Origin: an uncultured Clostridia bacterium
GTDB taxonomy: Bacteria; Bacillota; Clostridia; Oscillospirales; Ruminococcaceae
Assembly: GCA_947625125.1 (NCBI GenBank)
Contig: CANQNF010000029.1
Location: forward strand, 1 to 34,614
Direction of reading: 5' to 3'
Length of the DNA stretch: 34,614 nt
Position numbers and translations under genes: made by a program. Position 1 is the stretch's first letter; every line of letters starts with the position of its first letter. This document shows positions 29,652-34,614 of this stretch, piece by piece. Below the pieces are notes generated by a model. That model searched no databases. It had not been told where the DNA came from and saw nothing but the letters and a program-made list of their open reading frames with translations.

Positions 29652-29869
29652 TAAAAGTTTAAAAAAAGCGCCGATATATATTTAAATTGTATGATCAACA
29701 AAATGGCAGAAGCAACTGAGGCTAATGATAAGAGCGTGCAATAGAAACGGATTTCACAAAAACAGGAAAGGCGAGCAGAAAAGAACAGGCAGAGCATACT
29801 TTCGTGCAGGCAGACAGCATAGAGGATTTGATAAAGCAGATTAAAAATGAAACAGCGGCTAAGGATTGA
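29652..29869 (+). pseudogene. Decayed small gene of unknown family
   Basis: One frame reads KFKKSADIYLNCMINKMAEA and TEANDKS up to a stop near 29740. A second continues RAIETDFTKTGKASRKEQAE, then HTFVQADSIEDLIKQIKNET to a stop at 29869. Together they look like one protein with a frameshift near 29736. I do not recognise the family. Confidence 0.4.
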
Positions 29870-29905
29870 GCGGAAGTTGACACTTTCTTGAAATAACACA
29901 TTATT

Positions 29906-29935
29906 AAAGCGTATAGAGTAAAATCTATGCGCTTT
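29906..29935. other. 12-bp hairpin
   Basis: AAAGCGTATAGA (29906-29917) / TCTATGCGCTTT (29924-29935), one G-U pair, 6-nt loop, no T-run. It lies 12 bp before copy 2 of the dispersed repeat. Confidence 0.4.
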
Positions 29936-29947
29936 ATGCTATGGCTA

Positions 29948-29984
29948 AATGTGCGTGATGGTGGTATTATGTTAGTAAACAAAT
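29948..29984 (+). repeat. Dispersed 38-bp repeat, copy 2
   Basis: Matches 19231-19268, with the identical core GTATTATGTTAGT. It lies 67 bp before the AT-rich gene at 30051; see copy 1. Confidence 0.5.
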
Positions 29985-30050
29985 GGTGATTCCATTGGGT
30001 TAATTTATATACGTTTTATTATTGTTAGTAATAGAGGAGATGGTAGATAA

Positions 30051-30461
30051 ATGCAAGTCAGAGATATGTGGTCTTTGCTAGATCAATTTTTATCTGAAGG
30101 CTTTTCTTTGGAATGTTTGAGTAAGGTAACAAATACCTCTATTGATGTAATTCATCGTTGTTATAACAGGGAGAAGTTAAGTCAAAATGACATCAATGCA
30201 CTTAATGCGGTTCTCTGGTTTTTAACTCAGTTGTATTGTTGTAATACAGAAAACAAGTTTTATTTACATGATATTGTTTCTACGTTATGTGATTATTTAG
30301 AGGTATCAAGAATTGCTATTGCAAAATATTTGGGAATAAGCGAAGACCAACTAAATTGTTTCCTTGACAAACCGGAAAAATATCCAAATGGATACAATAT
30401 ATCCATAAAATTACTTCATTTATATATTACATTTTTGCGGGATAAAAAATATTCTGTTTAG
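30051..30461 (+). CDS. Hypothetical HTH-like protein, AT-rich
   Basis: 136 aa, after AGAGGAG. Two helix-turn-helix-like stretches can be seen: FSLECLSKVTNTSIDVIHRC (about 17-36) and DYLEVSRIAIAKYLGISEDQ (about 83-102). Codon use is strongly A+T-rich at third positions, unlike the GC-richer genes on either side, so a separate origin is likely. No membrane segment. Possibly a regulator acting on the SOS cassette downstream; there is no direct evidence. Confidence 0.7.
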   Translation: MQVRDMWSLLDQFLSEGFSLECLSKVTNTSIDVIHRCYNREKLSQNDINALNAVLWFLTQLYCCNTENKFYLHDIVSTLCDYLEVSRIAIAKYLGISEDQLNCFLDKPEKYPNGYNISIKLLHLYITFLRDKKYSV

Positions 30462-30598
30462 AAAATAACATTAGATACATCTACCAGACAGAGTACGGTG
30501 AGACACTTCGACAAATTATTTTTTCTTAAATGCTTTAAGAGATTGTCCCGAACCGTCTCCTTATTTTGTAAGAAATAAATTGTAGCAGGAGGCGTGTT

Positions 30599-30832
30599 AT
30601 GAAACAAGGAAAGCTGTATTTTGATGGGACAACGGACAGATTCAATTTCAGTTATAAGGATGCAGGCGGTGATCAGAGAAATGACGGCGGCATTCATTGC
30701 GGCGAATGTTTTGAAGTCTGTCTAAACGGAGTATGGGTGCCTACGCGCATGGAGATGGATATAAGCAGGCAGTGGTATCTGGTGGGGCTGCCGGGACTGG
30801 AATTGGAAGGACTGGAGGTAAGGCAGAGGTAA
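30599..30832 (+). CDS. DUF5348-like protein
   Basis: 77 aa, after AGCAGGAGG. The family pattern I recall: MKQGKLYFDGTTDRFNFSY, then GGIHCGECFEVCLNGVWVPT and WYLVGLPGLELEGLEVRQ. It is a small all-beta protein. Members occur in Clostridia mobile elements next to the SRAP and Y-polymerase genes, as here; function unknown. Confidence 0.85.
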   Translation: MKQGKLYFDGTTDRFNFSYKDAGGDQRNDGGIHCGECFEVCLNGVWVPTRMEMDISRQWYLVGLPGLELEGLEVRQR

Positions 30833-30907
30833 CAGGGATGTCTCAGTCCGGCTGGATAGGATGAGGTATCTGCGGTATAATATGCTCAGAAAGGCAGGGC
30901 TTGGGCA

Positions 30908-31528
30908 ATGTGTGGACGCTATTATATTGATGATGATACCGCAAGGGAGATCGAAAAGCTGGTCCGGGAGGTGGACGAGAAAATGCAGCGGATCGCAGCA
31001 GCAGATATCCGCCTGCAGGCAAAGGACATCCATCCGTCCGAGGTGGCTCCGGTCATCACTGCAGACGGCGGGAGCTTGTGCTGCAGATGGCAGAGATGGG
31101 GCTTTCCGGGATTTGCAGGGAAGCAGCTGATCTTTAACGCCAGGAGCGAATCGGCGCTTGAGAAAAAGACATTCCGGGAAAGCGTGGAGCGCAGACGAAT
31201 CGTGGTACCGGCTGCATGGTTTTATGAATGGAACCGGAAAAAGGAAAAGAACATCTTTTACCGCCAGGGCCAGCCGGCCCTGTATATGGCTGGACTCTTT
31301 GATCGGTATCAGGCGGAGGAACGGTTCGTGATCCTTACCACGGAAGCCAACGATTCCATGCGTCCGGTCCATGACAGGATGCCTCTTTTGCTGGAGAGGG
31401 ATGAGATCCGTGGCTGGCTGCAGGAAGCTCCGTTGGTGGAAATGTTTCTTAACAAAGTCCCTCCGCTGCTGGAACGGCGTACTGAGTATGAGCAGATCAG
31501 CCTTTTTCCGGAAGAAAATTCCAAGTAA
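30908..31528 (+). CDS. SOS response-associated peptidase (SRAP, YedK/HMCES)
   Basis: 206 aa. The invariant Cys2 (MCGRYY) becomes N-terminal after Met removal and forms a thiazolidine link with abasic sites in single-stranded DNA. Other family residues: the NARSES motif (about 78-83) with its asparagine, the glutamate in FYEWNR (about 108) and the histidine in VHDRMP (about 155). A -10 TATAAT lies at 30876-30881 with a poor -35. It stands directly upstream of the translesion polymerase: shielding abasic sites and copying past damage are linked tasks. Confidence 0.93.
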   Translation: MCGRYYIDDDTAREIEKLVREVDEKMQRIAAADIRLQAKDIHPSEVAPVITADGGSLCCRWQRWGFPGFAGKQLIFNARSESALEKKTFRESVERRRIVVPAAWFYEWNRKKEKNIFYRQGQPALYMAGLFDRYQAEERFVILTTEANDSMRPVHDRMPLLLERDEIRGWLQEAPLVEMFLNKVPPLLERRTEYEQISLFPEENSK

Positions 31529-31551
31529 TCGGAGGAGGCAGAAATTCCCTG

Positions 31552-31611
31552 TTGAAAACAGAACGTATGTTTGCTATAATGAAATTCCAACGGAGGCGAA
31601 CGTATGTTTAG
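31552..31611 (+). promoter_or_regulatory. SOS promoter with two LexA boxes
   Basis: TTGAAA (31552-31557), 17 bp, TATAAT (31575-31580): an ideal sigma-A promoter. AGAACGTATGTTTG (31560-31573) fills the spacer and CGAACGTATGTTTA (31598-31611) overlaps the polymerase start codon. Both match the Firmicutes LexA pattern CGAAC-RNRY-GTTYG at 12 of 14 positions or better. Two repressor sites fit tight control. Confidence 0.75.
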
Positions 31612-32860
31612 AAATATCATTTTCCATATTGACGTAAATTCAGCCTTCCTGTCCTGGGAGGCTGTTTATCGTCTGGCCCACAAGGGCGGACAGCAGGATC
31701 TCAGGGAGATCGCATCTGCCGTGGGCGGCGATATGGCCATGCGCCATGGGATCATCCTGGCAAAGTCCATTCCCGCAAAAAAGTACGGCATCCAGACGGG
31801 GGAAACGATTCTGGAGGCACAGCGGAAATGTCCCGGCCTGGTTCTGGTGCCGCCCAATTACAGCCTGTATGAGAAATGCTCTGCAGCATTTATGGATATC
31901 CTGCGGGAGTATTCTGATGTTGTGGAACAATACAGCATTGATGAAGCCTTTGTGGACATGACCGCCAGCTGCCACCTGTTTGGCGGACCGGAGGAGGTGG
32001 CGGAGCAGATCAAAGACCAGATCAGGGGGCGGCTGGGTTTTACCGTGAACGTAGGAGTTTCCACAAATAAGCTGCTTGCAAAGATGGCCAGTGATTTCAA
32101 AAAGCCGGATCTGGTCCATACCCTTTATCCGGAAGAAATACAGGAAAAGATGTGGCCGCTGCCGGTATCGGATTTGTTCTTTGTGGGACGGGCTACAACA
32201 AAAAAGCTGTTCTCCATGGGGATCAGGACCATAGGGGAGCTGGCGGCGGCAGATCCCGCATGGTTAAAGAGCATTTTAAAGAAGCAGGGGGAAGTGATAT
32301 GGGCATTTGCCAATGGGATAGATCTTTCGCCGGTATTGGGACAGCCTCCTGCGAATAAAGGATATGGCAATTCCACTACTACGCCCTATGATGTGACGGA
32401 CGTGGTAACCGCGGATAAGGTGCTGCTGTCACTGGCGGAAACAGTAGGCAGCCGCCTTCGGGCAGATAACGTGCAGATCACGGTAGTGGCAGTGGGCATC
32501 CGGTATGCGGATCTGTCGTATGTATCACATCAGATGGCGCTTAATACGGCAACGAATCTGACTTGGGAGATATATGAGGCTGCCTGTAAGCTGTTTCTGG
32601 AATTATGGGATCACAGGCCGATCCGGCACTTGGGGATACATACCGGCAGGGTGCGGCAGGAGGATGGTTTCCGCCAGACTGAGCTGTTTGAGGAAGTCGA
32701 TTTTGAGAAGCTGAAGAAGATGGATAAGACCGTGGATATCCTGCGGAAGCGGTATGGCATGGATTCCGTGATGCGGGCAGCCTTCTTAAAGCAGCCCATC
32801 GATCACATGAGCGGAGGTATTCAGGCGCAAAGAATTTGCGCCGAGAAAAACGGACGGTAG
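31604..32860 (+). CDS. Y-family DNA polymerase (UmuC/DinB-type)
   Basis: 418 aa. Palm and fingers: metal-binding Asp10 in FHIDVNSAFLSWE, and YSIDEAFVDMT with Asp113 and Glu114. Steric-gate region and little-finger domain follow (VGVSTNKLLAKMASDFKKPD, FFVGRATTKKLFSMGIRTIG, a helix-hairpin-helix). The C-terminus carries QTELFEE (about 358-364), a sliding-clamp binding motif. It copies past damaged bases at the price of mutations. Repressed by LexA through the two boxes at 31560 and 31598. It starts 75 nt after the SRAP gene but has its own promoter. Confidence 0.95.
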   Translation: MFRNIIFHIDVNSAFLSWEAVYRLAHKGGQQDLREIASAVGGDMAMRHGIILAKSIPAKKYGIQTGETILEAQRKCPGLVLVPPNYSLYEKCSAAFMDILREYSDVVEQYSIDEAFVDMTASCHLFGGPEEVAEQIKDQIRGRLGFTVNVGVSTNKLLAKMASDFKKPDLVHTLYPEEIQEKMWPLPVSDLFFVGRATTKKLFSMGIRTIGELAAADPAWLKSILKKQGEVIWAFANGIDLSPVLGQPPANKGYGNSTTTPYDVTDVVTADKVLLSLAETVGSRLRADNVQITVVAVGIRYADLSYVSHQMALNTATNLTWEIYEAACKLFLELWDHRPIRHLGIHTGRVRQEDGFRQTELFEEVDFEKLKKMDKTVDILRKRYGMDSVMRAAFLKQPIDHMSGGIQAQRICAEKNGR

Positions 32861-32902
32861 ATTATGATAAAGTGACAGTAGAGTGAGAGAAGGTGGGGCG
32901 TC

Positions 32903-33214
32903 ATGGCATTTGGGATAGGTACGAACACGCAGAGGGCGGACAGCGGGCCGGTCAGGGGGAAACAGAGGGAAATAGCCTGTCAGTGCTGGTTTACCAGTAA
33001 GGGCAGGATCACGCCTCTGATGCTGAAGATCCAGGATGAAGATGGGGAGATCCGCACTGTTAAGCAGATCCAGGTACATTCCCAGGAAGAAAAGATGTAT
33101 GCGGGGGTAGCGTCCGTTGAGTTCGACTGCACCATAACGATCCTGGAGCAGCAGATAGGGGTACGGCTGATCTACTATAAAGAGGAGAACAGATGGGTGC
33201 TGGTGTATCGCTAG
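32903..33214 (+). CDS. Small beta-rich protein downstream of the polymerase
   Basis: 103 aa, after AAGGTGG. Strand-rich: REIACQCWFTSKGRITPLML, IQDEDGEIRTVKQIQVHS, and EFDCTITILEQQIGVRLIYY. No signal peptide. Such small proteins often follow Y-polymerase genes in Clostridia elements; I cannot name the family. Probably in the polymerase operon. Confidence 0.75.
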   Translation: MAFGIGTNTQRADSGPVRGKQREIACQCWFTSKGRITPLMLKIQDEDGEIRTVKQIQVHSQEEKMYAGVASVEFDCTITILEQQIGVRLIYYKEENRWVLVYR

Positions 33215-33247
33215 ATGGTAAATTCTCATTGACCGGAAAATACAAAA

Positions 33248-33270
33248 GGGGAAAGCGCGGTGCTTTCCCC
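33248..33270 (-). terminator. Terminator of the nuclease gene
   Basis: GGGGAAAGC / GCTTTCCCC, 9-bp stem and 5-nt loop. On the minus strand the stem is followed by TTTTGTATTTT; on the plus strand there is no T-run. Confidence 0.75.
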
Positions 33271-33286
33271 TGAATCATGGCTGAGA

Positions 33287-34159
33287 TTATACTGTCATTT
33301 TTTCGCCCTGAAGGCGGAGAAGTTCCTCCTCTGTAAGACCGGTGGCTTTCATGATTTTAACAATATCCACATTGTCTTCCAGCAAAGTTTTTGCTATTTC
33401 TGTTTTTTCCTTTATTGATGCTTCTCTTGCCCTCTGGTTGCCATATTCAATTTTTTCTTTCTCATAAAGCTGTCCTAACTGTGTCATGTTGATGCGCCTC
33501 CTTATTTGATCCATGTAATCCCTGTTTATAAATTTATCACTTGCAACTATCACGCCGGATAGGGTAAAGATCCGCTGCCCTTCGTCCGGTATCTGTTCAG
33601 CCAGGTCAACGATCCGCTCCAGCATATTCTGTTTCCCTTCCGTGCCGGGAACTGTAAGCGGCAGGATCACCAGCTTCATCAGGTCATCATCGGTCAAAGG
33701 GATGCCGGATTGAAGTTTTCCCTGGATTTCCTGAAATGCTGCTTCACCGTTTATGTGGGACAGGAAAGCCTGTTCGGTACGCAGGGTAAAACAATCCGTT
33801 TCAAGCGTTGGCTCTGCGTTTTTTACATCGCCGGTGTAGATAACGATCAGGCGCAGGTTGAATGCTTCATTTTCCTTGAAGTATTTTTCCATTACCCGTG
33901 CGATATAATTCAGATATTTGATCTTATTTGCTTTTTTGTATTCCGATTCGTAATCTACAATCGCATAAGTGCCATCTTCCAGCAAAAACAGGTTATCAAT
34001 GCTTTTTTCGTTTGCTGCGATCTTCGGCAGGTCTGTGGGAAGCAGCTCCCGGATCCTCGGCAGGTCAATTCCGTATGCCGAAAAACTTTTTTCTTTATAA
34101 GTCTGGCCGAGGATTTTAAATAAAATGTCTTTATTTTGATAAACAATTCCTTCTGACAT
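33287..34159 (-). CDS. PD-(D/E)XK nuclease-like protein (Rpn/PDDEXK_2 type)
   Basis: 290 aa. The start at 34159 has GGAGGAGGG at the right distance; a longer frame to 34231 does not. The nuclease core lies at about 45-110: IDNLFLLEDGTYAIVDYESE, then YLNYIARVMEKYFK. The usual D-(x)n-ExK/Q signature appears as D-...-DYESEY, with a glutamate and no lysine at the third position, so catalytic competence is uncertain. The C-terminus (KTLLEDNVDIVKIMKATGLT, EEELLRLQG) is the helical end typical of recombination-promoting nuclease/transposase-like proteins. Confidence 0.82.
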   Translation of the reverse strand: MSEGIVYQNKDILFKILGQTYKEKSFSAYGIDLPRIRELLPTDLPKIAANEKSIDNLFLLEDGTYAIVDYESEYKKANKIKYLNYIARVMEKYFKENEAFNLRLIVIYTGDVKNAEPTLETDCFTLRTEQAFLSHINGEAAFQEIQGKLQSGIPLTDDDLMKLVILPLTVPGTEGKQNMLERIVDLAEQIPDEGQRIFTLSGVIVASDKFINRDYMDQIRRRINMTQLGQLYEKEKIEYGNQRAREASIKEKTEIAKTLLEDNVDIVKIMKATGLTEEELLRLQGEKMTV

Positions 34160-34268
34160 TATATCCCTCCTCCGCGTCTCTGATCCAAGTCTTTCATAAA
34201 CAGTATACCTCTCTTTCTTAAATTGTACCATAGTTTTATTGGTTTTGTATGTAGAAAAATATTGATTA

Positions 34269-34358
34269 TCTCAAAAAGCCTTGATTTTACGGGCAGTTTC
34301 GCAGGGTAACAAGCCGGATTTACTACTCATTTACTACGTTTGAGGAAAGAGCCTTGAT
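34269..34358. repeat. Candidate att-like repeats at the right end
   Basis: TCTCAAAAAGCCTTGA (34269-34284) matches 15 of 16 bases at 384-399, just behind tRNA-Cys. GCCTTGAT recurs at 34351-34358. TTACTAC at 34320-34326 and 34331-34337 are 11 bp apart, the inverse of GTGGTAA by the integrase. This could mark a recombination site, but the tRNA 3' end itself is not repeated. Confidence 0.35.
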
Positions 34359-34443
34359 ATGCGCCCCACTTCCCGCGAGATAAAAGCCCAAAGACACGGC
34401 ACATCAGCATAGACCAAATACAAGACAACTGAATATTGACCGC

Positions 34444-34496
34444 AAAGGCGGCGTTTCTCAATCCCTAACCGGGAGAACAGGAACGCCGCTTTTTTT
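34444..34496 (+). terminator. Strong terminator
   Basis: GCGGCGTT (34448-34455) pairs with AACGCCGC (34482-34489), with TTCTC / GAGAA inside, and seven T follow. No gene is seen before it on the plus strand. Confidence 0.8.
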
Positions 34497-34508
34497 ATGC
34501 CCTCTGTT

Positions 34509-34614
34509 ACGCAATAGGGGCGAAAAAAGCATTGATTTATGCGGCTTTGCGGGCGCAAAAACCGAGGGGCAAGGGATTTATACCTTTACCCCCGAAAAGG
34601 CCGTCCTATTGCGT
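34509..34614. repeat. Long-range inverted repeat at the window edge
   Basis: ACGCAATAGG (34509-34518) and CCTATTGCGT (34605-34614) are a perfect 10-bp inverted repeat 106 bp end to end. The interval contains GGGGC and CCCCCG runs. It ends at the window edge and may be longer. Confidence 0.45.

Larger units (their letters stand above)
34160..34614. other. Gene-free right end
   Basis: About 455 bp. It holds candidate integrase-type repeats (34269-34358), a strong terminator (34444-34496) and a long inverted repeat (34509-34614). No credible gene; the frame on the minus strand at 34334-34558 has no ribosome binding site. Confidence 0.5.

Noticed and set aside
34334-34558. 74-codon minus frame near the right end
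   Set aside because: Spans a terminator stem on the other strand and has no start signal.
1-34614. CRISPR array
   Set aside because: No series of regularly spaced identical repeats was found; the repeats present are pairs or promoter/res-type sites.

Overview
The window looks like a stretch of a Lachnospiraceae-type (Clostridia, Firmicutes) chromosome carrying a mosaic integrative element. Pointers to this are the tRNA genes, strong AGGAGG-type ribosome binding sites, sigma-A promoters, intrinsic terminators, Tn916/Tn1549-style regulatory genes (sigma-like and helix-turn-helix proteins), GHKL/LytTR and VanR/VanS-type two-component systems, and a Gram-positive LexA box. The organism assignment is an inference from gene families only.

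Layout. (1) 1-424: tRNA-Asn, tRNA-Glu, an orphan 5' half of a tRNA-Cys, and an intact tRNA-Cys with its terminator. (2) 556-2111, minus strand: a tyrosine integrase and a small excisionase-like protein; the integrase promoter is embedded in an inverted repeat. (3) 2112-13917: a long structured leader with two intrinsic terminators, then a collinear DNA-metabolism module: two proteins of unknown function, YqaJ-type exonuclease, nucleotide-hydrolase-like DUF protein, RecD-like helicase, three unknowns (one a candidate annealing partner of the exonuclease), DnaG-type zinc-finger primase, then ParM-like actin and ParR-like adaptor with their own promoter. It is plasmid-like content on an integrated element. 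No relaxase, coupling protein or VirB4 is seen; a 62-codon orphan tail at 14217 may be the scar of their loss.

(4) 14572-21865: an AT-richer cargo island with an AgrA/AgrC-like LytTR regulator and GHKL kinase that run by overlap into a set of related cytoplasmic-looking proteins of unknown function (DUF3879-like and DUF6033-like, two of them a tandem duplication), a zinc-ribbon protein, a truncated YbaK-type deacylase and a protein with an OadB-like GADGPTS-type leader. (5) 21894-26547: a VanR-like regulator, VanZ-family protein, VanS-like kinase, and ABC ATPase plus permease. The regulator operon and the ABC operon have near-identical promoters with the same 11-bp-spaced direct repeats, so they form one regulon.

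(6) 26677-29869: the element's regulatory and resolution part: a receiver-less winged-helix protein, divergent XRE repressor, a leader with competing hairpins, Tn916 orf7/orf8-like proteins, a res-like repeat cluster and a serine resolvase broken by a 29-bp GC-palindromic insertion. (7) 30051-33214: an unknown HTH-like protein, DUF5348-like protein, an SRAP (YedK/HMCES) peptidase and a Y-family DNA polymerase driven by a promoter with two LexA boxes: an SOS mutagenesis/abasic-site cassette. (8) 33287-34614: a PD-(D/E)XK (Rpn-like) nuclease on the minus strand, then a gene-free stretch with integrase-arm-like repeats, a strong terminator and a long inverted repeat.

No database search was possible. 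Family names come from recognised motifs, and DUF numbers are from memory.
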